A DNA stretch of 64,000 nucleotides from Paralithodes platypus. Its lineage: Eukaryota; Arthropoda; Malacostraca; Decapoda; Lithodidae. The notes beneath the pieces are model-generated. The model was not told the DNA's origin and did no database searches. It saw nothing but the letters and a program-made list of their open reading frames with translations. Position 1 is the stretch's first letter. Each line of letters begins with the position of its first letter. Shown here piece after piece: positions 24,057 to 37,105 of this stretch. Both the position numbers and the translations under genes were made by a program. Location: positions 16,424,811 through 16,488,810 of the forward strand of contig CM064481.1 of the NCBI GenBank assembly GCA_032716605.1, read 5' to 3'.

Positions 24057-25734
24057 TGTGACGCCTCCCGGCGTTAACAGAATGGTCGCGTGGGGCATTG
24101 CAGCTCGCTAGCGCTCGCCAGGATGGGGGGATGGGCTACAGTTGTCCTAGAATGATCTGCTTTACGTAATTAGTGTCGTGTGGCCACAGACAGTCTAGAA
24201 ATGGTCTTTGTTTTGGTCTGTGACGCGGCTTATATTTTATATTCGCTATAATATAAATGTTGCTTGTGTGGGAGGCGAGCGAGAGAGGGTGAGGGAGTAC
24301 ACCTGGCAGCGGGGTGAGCTATCACGCGGCTCGCTTGGGCGCTGACGGCGTTGGCGGCCGGGTGGTCAACTAGTCCCTGCCCATCGCGGCCTCGTGTTTT
24401 TTACCAGCTCAGAGCTTGCCTGACACGCGTATCGTCTACATCCTTTGCAATTCTGTCCCCCATACTCGCCACTTTGCATACTATTTCTCTCTCTCGACTT
24501 CTCCTTTCTCATTCTCTAATCTTTATTAAACTCAACATCCCTTCTGGTTTCAGCATAGACGTTCACCGTCGACCAGTCGTATTGTACGCGAAGCTCTCAG
24601 ATATTTCTATGTATGAGATTTGGAGAGACGGACTTTTCCGTATGTGTCCTCTCTCGGGAAGGTTGTAGACCGGTATATGTCTCCCTGGCAAGGTGTTGAG
24701 TGATTCTGCTTGGTTATCTAAAGCTAGACTAGGGGTAGGGTTACTGTGTCGTTGTCTCCGATGTGTGCAGTGTTAGCTAAGCCCTGCACGACATCGACAG
24801 GTACTGTGGGAGCCTAAGTTGTCTTCGGGTGGGTTTACTTTGCGAGCACAGCGCTGTGGTGTGAGAGGGCCATAGCCTATCCCTCACAACATAGTGCTGC
24901 CTCTTTGTGTTGACTTCTGAGGGATCGCCAGGATAGAACTAGGTACTAGAGACCTAGATTTATCAAGAGAGCATCCCCGTCATATAACGTAATCTTCATT
25001 ATACCACCTTCGGACAACGTTAGGCTACGAGCCGCATGCTCGCCCATTGTTGCCCTGCCTTGATACCCCAGCTAGAGTTTATTAACTGAGCAGACACTGG
25101 TTAGAGATAAGCCCCCATTATTATATGTATGCAGCATTATTATTCACTGCACTTTTGAGCCGAGGTTGTTGTTGAGTTGCACAACCCTAGTAGGCTGTTG
25201 CGTTGTGTCACGAAGCATTTCTTTAGTTGTCGAGCATTACTACCTTTGCGCAGTCTTTATTATTCGCCTGCCTATTATTACTATATGTCCTAGTATTTAT
25301 TGTGACCCGTATTCTGCATTATAATTGTTCAAGATTCTTTACGAACATCTTCCCAGCATCAGACTTATTTCAGAAGTTTCCAGTTGATGTTGCAGGACTA
25401 GCATTGCACTTTCTTTAATACAGGAGTGCCAGTTATTTGAGTATCTACCGTAACGTTAATTAATCACGTTAACTATCTTTTCTTTGTGTAACCTAATCGA
25501 GTAATCTTTTACTGTTTGAGAATAGGCTGTTTCATCGAGCGTCAGCCTAGTGTGTGCACCAGTTACCGAGTCATAGGATACCTCGTTGTCCAGGCACGAC
25601 TCAGGGCGGTAATGGTGTTTTGTTTTCCAGTGTTTAAGGCAGGGGTTGGATCTAGTGTTACCGTTGTTGCATTTTTGCCATTATCTAGTCCAATGTTGAA
25701 GAGCCCTGTGTCTTTGAGAACCTGGATCGTAACA
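24057..25734 (+). repeat. 5' LTR of a Ty3/gypsy-like element
   Basis: The segment begins TGTGACG and ends CGTAACA, a near-perfect inverted pair of the TG...CA type, directly before a primer-site-like sequence and a gag-pol ORF. A TATA-rich stretch (TATAATATAAATG) near 24250 may be its promoter. The 3' LTR would lie beyond the assembly gap and is not in the window, so the left boundary is inferred from the terminal motif only. Confidence 0.6.
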
Positions 25735-25752
25735 AATGGCGACCTAGCTCAG
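25735..25752 (+). other. putative primer binding site of the gypsy-like element
   Basis: AATGGCGACCTAGCTCAG follows the LTR end CGTAACA. TGGCGAC is the usual start of primer sites in many gypsy-type elements. The tRNA was not identified. Confidence 0.55.
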
Positions 25753-25953
25753 GATCTTGTGAACTAAGAGATAATTGCAGGATTGTTGTGGTCATTTGTT
25801 TTATTGAGGAATATAGTGGGCACGTTAATTTTTTTTGGCAAAGTAGTATAGCACTTGAGAGTCTTCAGACATTTTTGGCAAGTGAATAGTGCTACATAAG
25901 AGTTTGGGGTACTTCTTTTCTGAATATTGTGGTGAGAAATTTTTGAGAGCATC

Positions 25954-28900
25954 ATGTCTTATACCGGATCAGAGGAGAATGGAGACACAGTACGTAATGT
26001 CGAAACTGAGGAACGGCAGCATGATGAAAGGGTTAATCGGGTGAACTGTGAGGAGGATGCTAGGATATTTTTGCAATGGCCTGTTACTGCCGAGCGGTTG
26101 GAGGGTATGGATCGGTACGGTCTTCAATGCCTGGCCACAGCTATCGGTCATGCGGTTACTAGCAGCATGACCAGGGATAACTTGATAACGTGTGTACTGG
26201 GCAGGGTGACTGGTGAGCGAGATGGGTTGAGTGGTCAGAGCCCTTCGGCCATGCTTCCCCTACACTCGACTCCTAGCCATCCCAGTAGTTTGCCGACCCC
26301 GGGTACGCTTCCGCAGTTGGGTGGTGACTGGCAGGGTGGGTTGCCCCTGGGGGGACCACCGGTAATTTCAAACATTGTAGCACCTTCACCTCCTCAAGGG
26401 TTAACTCCAGAATTATTGCTTCAGCTCGAATTAGCTAAGCTTCAGCAGCAACAAAGGGCATGTGAGCTTCAGCAGCAATTAGAATTAGCCAGGATAGAAG
26501 AGAGAAAAACTATCAGTCAAGCAAAAATCCAAGCTGAGTCGACTAGGTACTGTGCCGACATGGACGTAGAGAAGTCGCGAGTAGAGACAACGGGACAGCG
26601 ACTTGGGGCTGGTAACCGTGTTCATGAGCAGTCTCTCTCGCACTTATTGAAACTGGTTCCGGTGTTTGATGAGAGTGGTGTAACAGAATTTTTCACACGC
26701 TTTGAGAAGAAGTGCCAGGAACACCAGTGGCCAGAGAATAAATGGGCAGCACTTGTATCCTCTAGATTAATAGGCAAGGGTCTTAAAACCTACGATGCGT
26801 TGCCTATAGAGTCTTGTATTATCTATGAGGAACTCAAGGAGGCTGTCCTGAGAGCATACGAACTACAACCAGAGACGTACAGGTTGAAGTTCCGGGGTGT
26901 TACCAAGGGTCGGGAGAGCACCTTTTTGGAGCATGCCCGGGAGCTGTCCGATGCTTTTGGGAATTGGCTGAGGTCGGAGAAAGCTACTACGTTTGATGAC
27001 ATTAAACAGTTGGTGCTTTTAGAGCAGTTTTTCAAATGCACGGGCGGCGACCTGACGTTAAACCTTAAAGAAAAGCAACCAAAAACTCTACAGGAGGCAG
27101 CTGAGATGGCTGACCTCCGGCTATCACTAATTCGTGGGTGTGGGTCTGCCCAGCGTAGTGAGGCAGGTAACAAGGGGCGTGACGCCCCACCCCCCCGAGT
27201 TAGTGATATACCTTATGCAAACAAGTACAAGAGCCATGATACCAAGAATGACCACAAGACTAGCACCGTCCCATTTAAGAAGGGGCCGGGCCCTTCCCAG
27301 TACCAAGGGAAGCCCAAAGGGGAGTTGGAGTGTTATCATTGTCATAAAAAGGGGCACTTTGCAAGAGTCTGTCCTAGCAAACCACCTACAGCAGCTGTTT
27401 CTTTGGCCTGCAACATTGGTGTGTCTCCGAAGTCATCTGAGTTTGCCCGGGGCAGTTCGTCAGAGGCTGAGGCACAGCCAATGCAGAAGCACCTGGGAGG
27501 CTCGAACCCTGCTCAGGATGTTTTTCACGACCATAGAGGGCGGGGTTGCGTGATGTGGGCGGGGCGCAAGCATGGAGTAGAGGTCTTGCGTGATACAGGT
27601 GCTTCCCAGACTCTCATGAAAAACTTGACTGGCTACCCTATAAACGCGGCTCGGGTGGTGGTGGTGCAGGGTATTAATGCAACTCGTTCATACCCGCTGG
27701 TGCGGTTGGAGTTGGAGGTGGATGGTGTGGCACGTGAATTGGATGTCGGGATTGTGGAGAAACTGCCAGTGGAGGGCGTCGACCTTCTTCTCGGCAACGA
27801 CTTTGCAATGCCCGCTTCTGAGGTTCTACCCTTAGTCGTTGCCGAGAGGCCGGCCGACGTGAGTAGGGAAGAGCAAGAGTGGGTCGAGCGGTGCCAGACA
27901 CAACCCATGGCGTGTGTTGTCACCCGAGCTCGGGCAGCTAAAGTGTCACAGCCTAGTCCTCCGTCTTCAGACCAGCGGAGGAACGATCAACAGGAGGAGG
28001 CTAAAGCTGGAGTTGGTTTTAAGAGTTTTGACTCGGCGGCTCTCCTGGGTGATTCAGTATTAGCACCATTACTTAATTCTGGAGTAGCCCCTGGGCCTGT
28101 CATCGAGAGTGACGAGGCTGGGCATGACGAGTCTCCACGACAGCAACGTTATGTACATCGAGAGAAGAGGGAGCAGCCCAGTATCGGGGAAGGTCATGCA
28201 TTGCTCCGGGAGCAGTTAGATCGCTTGGCACCCTCAGATATACGTCGGTTGCAACTAGAGGACCTTGAGCTCCAAACGTGTGCTAATGGAGCTGTAGAGC
28301 TCTACGAGGACGGTGATGCACAGCCAGGAGATTTTTTTTATTTAGAAGGCATCCTCTATAGGCATTTTCAAGACCCTAAACGTAGTTGGCAAGAGGGGTC
28401 CGGAGTAGTGGACCAGTTGGTGGTGCCACGGGAGTGCAGGGATAGCCTACTGAGGTTGGCGCATGACATACCACTGGCAGGACATCTAGGGGTGAGAAAA
28501 ACGGTGGCGGCTTTAGAAAAATTGTTTTGGTGGCCGGGGTTGAAGGGGCAGGTGGTAACCTGGATAGCAAGGTGTCATACGTGCCAGAGGGTTGGAAAAC
28601 CTAACCAAACAATTCCGAGAGCCCCGTTGCACCCCATTCCTGTCAGTGGACCGCCCTTCAGTAAGGTCATCATTGATATGGTCGGACTCCTAACCCCTAC
28701 TAGTGCCGGTAATAAATTTCTATTAACTATCATGGATGTGGCCACTCGTTATCCTGATGCATATCCAATGAGAAATGGCACGGCGAAAACTGTTGTCCGG
28801 AACCTGCTCTTGTATTGCTCGCGGTATGGTTACCCGCAAGAGGTGCAATCGGACCAAGGTTCTAATTTTACCTCTAATCTGTTCAAACAAACTATGATTC

Positions 28901-29304
28901 AGCATGGCATCAGCACTGTCGTCTCTTCTGCGTATCACCCGGAGAGTCAAGGGGTGTTGGAGAGGTGGCACGCCACGCTGAAAAGCATGCTTCGATGTTA
29001 TTGCGCAGAGAACGGAAAGGATTGGGACCTTGGTCTGCCGTATGTTTTGTTCGCGGCAAGAGAAGTACCTGGAGAGAGTCTCGGTTTCAGTCCGAATGAG
29101 CTTGTTTTCGGGCATCAGGTAAGGGCTCCTCTCCACATGGTGAAGGAGATGTGGGAGGGCACTGGGCATGTTGTTCTGCGAGATGGGTTGCAGCCTCTTG
29201 TTCCTGAGCGACGGGAGGAGTTGTTTGCTGGGCTGTGGCAGTCCGTCCGCATGTTTGTTGCTTCTCCAGGCCTGATGTGCGGGGTAGAATCCGGCATGGA
29301 GGCT
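25954..29304 (+). CDS. Gag-protease-integrase polyprotein, RT/RNase H not in its usual place; cut by gap
   Basis: A single frame of about 1,117 residues starts at an ATG 220 bases after the LTR. Residues 140-200 are Gln/Glu-rich and likely coiled coil. Residues 225-390 look like a retroviral-type capsid. A perfect zinc knuckle CYHCHKKGHFARVC lies at about 459. The protease motif LRDTGASQT lies at about 546, with LLGNDFAMP about 70 residues later. About 210 residues of linker lead to the integrase zinc domain (AHDIPLAGHLG, then CHTCQRV). The DDE core follows: IIDMVG, SDQGSNF and HPESQGVLERWH. Standard Ty3/gypsy elements have roughly 500 residues of RT-RNase H between protease and integrase, and none is seen. 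The order resembles Gmr1-like gypsy elements, in which RT follows integrase; if so, RT would lie in or beyond the gap. The frame itself is intact to the gap. Confidence 0.88.
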
Positions 29305-29404
29305 NNNNNNNNNNNNNNNNNNNNNNNNNNNNNNNNNNNNNNNNNNNNNNNNNNNNNNNNNNNNNNNNNNNNNNNNNNNNNNNNNNNNNNNNNNNNNNNN
29401 NNNN
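29305..29404. other. assembly gap (100 N)
   Basis: Exactly 100 N, a conventional placeholder for a gap of unknown size. Left is the integrase end of a plus-strand gypsy-like element; right is the middle of a minus-strand DIRS Gag. The join is therefore not biological sequence, and adjacency of the two elements is unproven. Confidence 0.97.
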
Positions 29405-32232
29405 GCGTCTTTGCGTGGCGTAAGCAGGGTCCGCCGACACCTACTACACACGGTCCCAAGCATCCTGCTCAAACAAAGCCCCCGATGTAGAGAGCTCAGA
29501 GTACAACCACCCGGACTAATATGCCAAGGGGGCTTGTCCGGCAAGAACGCAGGACCTTACCCGTCCTGGCGTTGTCGGAGTTGCCCCTCACCACACCGCC
29601 TTCTCTCGGGAACCAAAGACAAACAACCAACCGCGAGCTGAATGTGGATCCGCCAAACGGGGTCCAAAGCCCCTCGCGAAGATCGCCCAGGTGCAGTCGC
29701 CTCGATAAGCCCTCAGGTGGTGACAACACGTCTGGAGGGACCCTAAAAAAATAAAACAACAAGATAATAAACGTGACGCCACCCTAACTGTCGCAAGGTA
29801 AACTCCCTGTTGGCCGAGGACTTATCTGGATGGGATAAGAACCGGATTAGCAATAGCACAGATTTCAAGTTTGGGCGCGCTGATCCAGGACCAGAACTTG
29901 CCCGTGGGGTCCAATCCGCCGACAGATACAAGAGGTGTGCAAAAGCAGCGATGACTCACGAGAAGGACTTGAACCGATCTGTCGACGGAACATTTTTGCT
30001 TGGCGAATTCTAAGGCCTCAGCAAACCAGGCCTCCAATGGGAGAAGGGTTATCGAGCACGAACGGCGAAGCCATCTTACCGTCTATCCGCACAAACCCCG
30101 TCCCATAGGAGGACAGATCCCGTCAAACACCGCCAGGGACTGAACATCCTGAAGGATTGGGGCTGGCTGGTGGGGGGGCGGCGGAAGGTCTGACCAGAGC
30201 TTAGTCCGAGGAGCAGAGACCGGGGCTTGGGCTTCTCACCGAAAAGTACTGAAGGTCAGTCCTCGTCGGGTACCCCACCGCACCTCCACGATCGGCCACC
30301 TGACCATGCCACCCTGATCGCCCTGAACTGCATTCTCTTATCCTTAATTTGCACCCGACCCGCGGTCCGAAGGTAGGCCCCTCTCACCTGACTGGAAGCC
30401 GGTAGCACGCTCCGGGTGGGAGGCCTGCACCACCTTCTAAACAGCCAATGAGCCATAGAGGAGCGGCATGAGTCCGTGATTGTGACCCCTTTTGCTCTCT
30501 CTTGGTGGCCTTCTGGATGGGGGGCACGCGTGGACCCTGCCCTATGCCGACGGAGAACCCCCGCAGTGTGATATCTACAGCAGGGGCAACCACCTGAGCC
30601 CCAGGGCAGGAGCCGTAATATCCCACGCCTACCGTGCAGGCTGAGAAAGCCGGTCGAGAAGGACTGTTGTCCACTGCAGAAGGGAAGGTGACCAAAGCAG
30701 GGGTAGGGTTGGTGAGGCGCTGAGGTTGTGTCAACCAAACGGTTCCCAATGCAAAGCGACATTCATACGATATGTGGGTAGGGTCTTGCATCGCCTCCAA
30801 GCGCCCGGTCGATGGGTGACACAACCCACCCCTGCATAGTCCGTTCCCCCGTCCCGCTTTTCTATTTTTCGTCGATTCCGATAGAGGCGATCCCCACGAA
30901 GATTGTTCGGCCCGACCAGGGGTCGCGTGAGTCGGAAGCGAGATCTCGCGCGACACGAAACAGCAGCGTCGCGGCCCAACGAAGGCGAGCGACTACGGCC
31001 GTTGCGCCCCTGAATGGTCTCAGTCCCCGATCACCTAACAACATCCCAGGTGGAAACATCACCAACCCCCTCTTCCACAGCCGACACGTCAGCTCCCGAG
31101 AAAGGGGACCTCCGAAACCTCGCTATAAATACCTCCACCGAGTCAAGAGGCGGGGTAAACCCCCTGTCGAGCTGGTAAGTGAAAATCAGGGATAGAATAA
31201 TAGACGCGAGCATGATGACGGGAGTGGGAAGGCTGGCCGAGGTGAAAGGATGTCAGAAGGAGCCGCGGGGGGAAACAGAGCAAGGAATGCCCCGGGGCTG
31301 AGGAGGAACAGGGCCGGCCCCGACACCGAGGAGGCGGGGCATGTGGAGGGGACTCCACACTTGGGACGAGACCCGTGAAGGGAAGAATAGGCCACCGAAG
31401 CAGAGGAAAGAAGAAAGTAGGAGGAGAGGAGGAAGAAGCAACTACATCCTGTCGGACCCTCCTGTACAGTGTAGGAGGCACGCGGGAGCAGATGGGCCAG
31501 CTACAGCATTGAACATCGCGCGCAGTTAGCAGGACAAAGGAAGAGGACGTCTTTTGTGGCAGGGGAATAGCGGGCGGAAGGTATAGTAGAGCCCCGATCC
31601 GGAGAGGCCAGGGGAGGGCGCAACAGGGGCAGCGAGCCGCCAACCCCGGCCTCAGGGCGATAACCATGCCCAGGACGAGGACTGAGGCGACGAATGGGGC
31701 GGCGGGCGGACAAGGCGATCAGGAGGACAGATGAGGAGGCAGTAGAGGAACGGGGCGATGAGGCGAGCACGAGCGTGGACGGAGCTGGGAAAATCCTCCC
31801 GCCGATTGTGTACGAGGCCGGACCACGGGACCCAGGCGAGGAGGGCCCGAGCAGGCAGAGGGCCAGGTTGACGGCCCTCCAAGACCGGTCAGGAGGGTAT
31901 GCCCCAGGGGGCGACGTCGGGGGGGGGGATACCGGTCGTCAACAAAGGTCCGTGGGAACGGTGCCCCCCACAGTCCTAAAAAATGTGGTGTGGGAGACCA
32001 CCGCCCACACCTGACTTGAAGGGAGCAGCAGAGGCCAAGCCGCCAGCGTCTGAGGCAACCAGGGTGATGCTGGTGTCCACCACATCCACCAGGGCCACAT
32101 ACACGGGCCACACAGAGCATGGGAGGTGAGGCCGTTTAAGAGGACACACATTTGTTAGTGGCGTAAGTAGGACCTGTGGCGTTCCAAGCACGGGGAGACG
32201 GGGAGCCACAGCCCTGGCGAGAAGCAAGGCAT
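29405..32232 (-). pseudogene. DIRS copy A Gag-like ORF1, heavily frameshifted
   Basis: Translated pieces match the copy B Gag in order. They include a Cys-rich start after an ATG complementary to 32230-32232, WPLRIGALLY, a serine/arginine-rich middle, FWSWISAPKLEICAIANP and a C-terminal SADPAYATQRR at the gap edge. Frame changes occur every few hundred bases, so it cannot encode a full protein. The open plus-strand frames here are shadows. Confidence 0.8.
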
Positions 32233-33470
32233 TCCACTCTGCAAAAGAAAACACACGGAAAGCAGCACGCACTCTAAACACGGGGAGCACCGAGGTAGGA
32301 GAGGAGGCTTGCGGGCGAGGTGGAAGAGCAACAAGCCAGAACCCTGCAAAGATGGAGAAAGGAGAAAGTCGTTAACCACCGAACCTCAAACACCTTACAT
32401 GCAGGGTCCATAACACCAGAAAAACAAAAAAAAAACAAAAAACAATAAGTGGCATACACCAATATAGTATCAGGCAACAATTATGACATTAAAAAAGGTC
32501 AACAGTGTAAAGCCAACTTATAACCGAAAAATTTGCTGGGCCAATGGTAGGCATAACCGGTACCGACACAACCCTCCCGCATCTGCCGTGGGACACCCCA
32601 GCGAATCACACGCAAAAGTTTTACGGGGGAGCCGAAACAGTCCCAGAGGACCGAATCGTTGAGCTCTCCGCAAATTTGTGGGACCGGCCGAGATGGTTCC
32701 GGCGCCAGAAAAAGGGAGCGAGAGGAGGATCGAGCGTCTAGGGAATACCAAAAAAAAAAGCGTCCAATCTCCTTATGAAACTCCAAGCGACAATTTGGGC
32801 CATCAAGCTGAGCAGTGGGTCTTCCTTGATGATTATCCTGACTCAAACGGTCCAGGGAGAGGCAAGGAAGACCACGACCAGGGGAGAGGAGGAGGCACAT
32901 CCCCTCAGGAACCACCCAACCCACAGAGATAGAGCAAAGCCATGAGGAGAAGTGGCAGGGGAGGGTGGTTTGGCACAAACAAGGGCGGCCCCCGTGGGGT
33001 ACCCCTGGATTGGGCAAAAGACTGTGAAAGGAATGGAGGTGAAAACAGGAAGGGAAAACAAAAACCAGTAAAATGAAAACTGGCGAGAAAAAGGGTTGGC
33101 CTAGCTGTGAAGTAGAAAATGTGTCAGGGGCGAAAAAAAAAAAACCCTGTGGTGTGAAGGAGGGGCCCCCGTGGGGGTACCCCTGGATTTATCCCACGAA
33201 CCAACCTGTCGCCCAGGCCCTTGAGACACATTGAAGGCTCGAAAGAAAGGGGGGGACGTCGGGAATAAACGCTTAATAATGCAGTCCGTACACAAACCCC
33301 TACAAACAGCCCGCACCGGGGGCCACCAACTCAAATCTCAGATTGTTTTACCAACTGTACACCTAGGGCCTATGAAAAAAATGGAAAACTCATAGGGGCA
33401 TAGCAAATCCTGAATGAGAAAACAAGCTAGGCCTAAAAATAAGCAGCTAAAAGCTTAAACTATGCCAGAC

Positions 33471-36400
33471 TGTTAAGAGCATTGTGTCATAAGAGCATTG
33501 ACAAACGTCCCAAAGCTGATGCTTGTCAGTACAGGCTATTATCTTTAGGTAATATAAGGGGACTTCCACTCTAAACATAAATTCTGTACACACCAATTTC
33601 TTCAAGCAGAATCCCCTACCTCTCCTTTTTTTGACAGAGACTCATGTAACATCCACATCTGACACATCTAGATATTTAATTTTCCAGGTTATCCAAACTG
33701 CTCCAAAATTTCAGACCTAAAGGTGGTGTATGTTGCATCTCGTCAAAATCTGAACATTGCCCTGGAGGAGGTTACTAAGTTTCAATTGTCCCTATTTTGA
33801 TTATTCTATATACAACTTTATTTTCTGCTGGTAAGATTTAAAATACATTATGTTGCATCTACCGTCCCCCCAATACTCCTCCCGAGCAAAGTCCTTTTTT
33901 GATTCTCTGTCCTCACAATTCCAGTGTCCTCAACTTAAATGCTTCTGTCTGAAATCACTGTGTGTTTGGGTGATTTTAATGTCCATAATGATTGAATGGC
34001 TCACTTCATATCAGCCATGGACTGATGATGCTGGTCTTGAATGTGAGCTATTCTGCCAGACTCATTTAATCTCATTCAACTAGTCAACCAACCCACCCGT
34101 GTACCAGAATAATCCCGAATCCTAATTCCCACCTACTGGAATTCTTATTTTAACAACCAATTCAGAAATTATGATGTTACAGTGAGGTCCCCACTTGGAT
34201 CTTCTGATCACTGTCTGATACAGGCCACCTGTCTATCACCTACCACACCTTCCCACTCTGAAACTGTTTTGGTGACTAAATGGCATTACGATAGGGCAGA
34301 CTGGGAGGGTCTTCAAGTTTTCTTTATTGATATTCCCTGGACCTCTTTCTTTTCTAATGATGCACACTCCACCTTGAGCCACATACAAGATTTTGTAAAA
34401 ATTGGAATGGAAACTTTTATTCCTCATCAAAAGTACAGTAAAAAGATCTAATTCACCTAAATGGTTTGACCATAATTGTGCTAGAGTAACTGAACAAAAA
34501 GCAATAGCCTACAATGCATACACAAGATCAAAAACACATGAAGCCTTTAATTACTTTAGAAACATCAGAAATCATGCCAAAACTGTATTAAACCTAACTA
34601 AATCAAACTTTCTCCATAAGCAGGCAAATAAACTTCTAAATAATCCAAATGATAACAAAATATTTTGGTCTACGCTTAACTGATTCAAATCAAACTTCAC
34701 TACTGCTTCATCCATTCCACCATTAAAATCTCCGACTGGCAATCTTGTAAGTGACCCACGAGGTAAAGCTAACCTTCTTGCAGATATTTTCTCCACCAAC
34801 TCAACCTTAGATGAAATAAATCAAGATGTCCCTGTACTTAATTTTAATTCACTGAAATTCCCTCACTTAAGATCCACACCAGACATGTCAAAACTATTTT
34901 GCAGAATCTCTCAGTAGATAAGGATCCTGGTCCAGATGAAATTCCTCCAATAGTACTTAAGGATGGCTCCTTGGTGCTCGCTCCTGTATTGGCAAAATTT
35001 TTTCCGTCTGTGTACTCATACCTCATGCTTCCCAGTACCCTGGAAAGAAGCAAACATCCATCCAGTTCCTAAAAAAGGTGCCTCTTCAGATCCATCAAAC
35101 TACAGGACCAATAGCTATAACTTCCACTCTTGGCAAAGTTTTTGAAATTTATATTAAATAATCACATAATTAAGCATATGGAGAATAAGAAATTAATCCG
35201 TGATAGGCAATTTGGTTTTAGACGATGTCGATCAACTGCAGACATTCTTTTCCTTCTTACGCATCAAATCAACCAAGCTACAGACCAAACATGGTGAAAC
35301 ACATACAATAGCACTGGATATATCAAAGGCATTTGATAGAGTCTGGCATCAATCCTTATTGTCGAAGATGTCACACTACGGCCTTGCATAATTTAGTTCC
35401 ACTAATTTCTTCTTATCTTCATAACAGAAAAATACGTGTAATGGTAGATGGCCTTTATTCTCAATTTCACTCAATAAATGCTGGTGTTCCCCAGGGATCA
35501 GTTTTGGCCCCAACTCTGTTCCTCATTCATATCAATGATCTCATATCTACCACTCATAATCCAATACATTCCTACGCAGATGACTCAACACTCCACAGTT
35601 CCTTCACATTTACCAATTCTTTCACCCAACCCGATCTTATAAATTCAAAAATAAACACTGCAATTTCTCTGAACCAGGACCTTTCTAGAATTAATGAATG
35701 GGGGACAGAGAATCTAGTTTTCTTTAAAGCACAGAAAACCAAGTACATTCCAATTTTCTAACCGACAGAATCTCACTGACTCCCATATATTTTTAATGAT
35801 GTAAATATTCCCACTTCCCCTAGTATTGACATTCTCGGTGTAACATTAAATACTAACTTGAGCTGGGAACACATTATGTTAGAAGCATTGCTAAGAATGC
35901 CTCTAAAAAACTGGGACTCCTGTACAGAGTTCGAGGGAATTCTTCACTTGAACGAGCAGTTGGCCGTAATATATAAAAGTCATGTGCGCTCTCAGATGGA
36001 TTACTGTTCACCTCTGTGGGGTGGAAGTGGAGTGGTTGCATTGAGGCAGTTGGACAAAATTCAAAATAAAGCTATTAGATTAATCAATAACCCTGCAATC
36101 ACACAGGACCTTCCTACATTAGCCATACGAAGAAACGTTGCATGACTTGCATTATTCTACAGATATTTTCACAGCAAATGTTCCTAGGAACTTGCTGTCA
36201 ATTGTGCCGCCTCTCCACATCTTTCCCCGTAGAACTAGGGCAGCTGAGAGCGCCCATGAATTTACACTTTCTCCTCCACAATGCAGAACTTCTGCTTATC
36301 AGAATTCATTTATCCCTAGAGCTACTACTCTTTGGAATTCACTTCCCTCGAATTGCTTTCCACAAACTTACAATCAACAAATGTTTAAATCCAGTTGTTA

Positions 36401-36503
36401 CAAACATTTTATGAATGGAGGATGCCTTTAGGCACATGGACCTTTTTGTTTTATCTGTGTTTTTCCTTCCTCCGTTCATTGTCTCTTAAAAAAAAAAAAA
36501 AAA
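33471..36503 (+). mobile_element. LINE inserted in DIRS copy A, poly(A)-tailed
   Basis: The leader of DIRS copy A reads ...TATGCCAGAC, then foreign sequence to a 16-base A run, then AGACTAACAGG, whereas copy B has the uninterrupted site. AGAC (33467-33470 and 36503-36506) is the visible target duplication. The insert encodes endonuclease and reverse transcriptase. It is a nearly complete single-ORF LINE and is younger than the DIRS copy it interrupts. Confidence 0.88.
33540..36431 (+). pseudogene. LINE endonuclease-reverse transcriptase (ORF2), frameshifted
   Basis: Endonuclease traces include FLTETHV near 33635 and the SDH motif (GSSDHC) near 34190. RT traces include DPGPDEIPP near 34925, ALDISKAFDRVWH near 35315, AGVPQGSVLAP near 35485 and the catalytic YADDST near 35574. 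C-terminal signatures are SQMDYCSPLWGG near 35995 and PRATTLWNSLPSN near 36320. These lie in all three frames with several stops, so it is dead. The motif spelling fits the Jockey/CR1-like broad group; I do not name a clade. Confidence 0.85.
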
Positions 36504-37053
36504 GACTAACAGGAAAAAAGAATATGAAAAGAGAAAGAAATGAAAAAACATAGACGAGGAACGCCAGGCGCCCCCGTACCTCCGGTAGCTATTTCCACAC
36601 GCGTCTCCATTATACACACTGAGGAGCCCATTTACGGGTGCCCTAGATCACGTAACATCTGTCTAACAAAAAAGAAGGCTAGATAAGCCGAAACGAACCT
36701 AAAACAGGGTGAATTGAAGGAGCACAACAAAAGCGGACTCAACAATGGCGACGCGTGAAAAAATGATGACAAGAGAGGGTCGCTCATGCGCACGTTCGAC
36801 AGGGATCTGCACATGACGGAACACGGGATGGGCCTTGAGCGGTAACTAAGGAAAACCCCTTTTTCTTCTCTTCTATGCTTTTTTCACCTTCGGTGGTAGT
36901 TTTGGTTAATGTACGTCTCCTAGAGCAAGATAAGGAGTAGACTCTAGACGTTTTCTTTTTAACCGCGGTTGGAATGACGACATAGCAGTCAAAATAGACA
37001 AGTCGTCATTGCAATTAGGTTAATAGCCTTGACGTTGGATTTGCCAAGACTAC

Positions 37054-37102
<49 letters not shown>
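37054..37102. repeat. (TA)n microsatellite at the DIRS copy A end
   Basis: About 24 TA units adjoin the outer terminus of DIRS copy A, followed by CAGTATATGACG. The element may have inserted into or beside this tract. Confidence 0.85.

Positions 37103-37105
<3 letters not shown>

Larger units (their letters stand above)
29405..37053 (-). mobile_element. DIRS element copy A, truncated by the gap and split by a LINE
   Basis: On the minus strand this matches DIRS copy B (52521-56750) from its outer end inward. The terminal sequence AGTCTTGGCAAATCCAACGT at about 37021-37043 equals the left end of copy B. The 5' leader follows (36504-37053 and about 33100-33470), then a degraded Gag. RT, recombinase and the other terminus would lie beyond the gap. 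A LINE (33471-36503) interrupts the leader. The two DIRS copies are in inverted orientation about 15 kb apart. Confidence 0.88.

Noticed and set aside
29235..29544. Reading frames crossing the 100-N gap
   Set aside because: Translation through Ns is meaningless. The gypsy-like frame is supported only to 29304 and the DIRS frame only from 29405.
30256..32379. Many overlapping frames on both strands considered as separate genes
   Set aside because: They are fragments of one frameshifted DIRS Gag, as the co-linear match to copy B shows.
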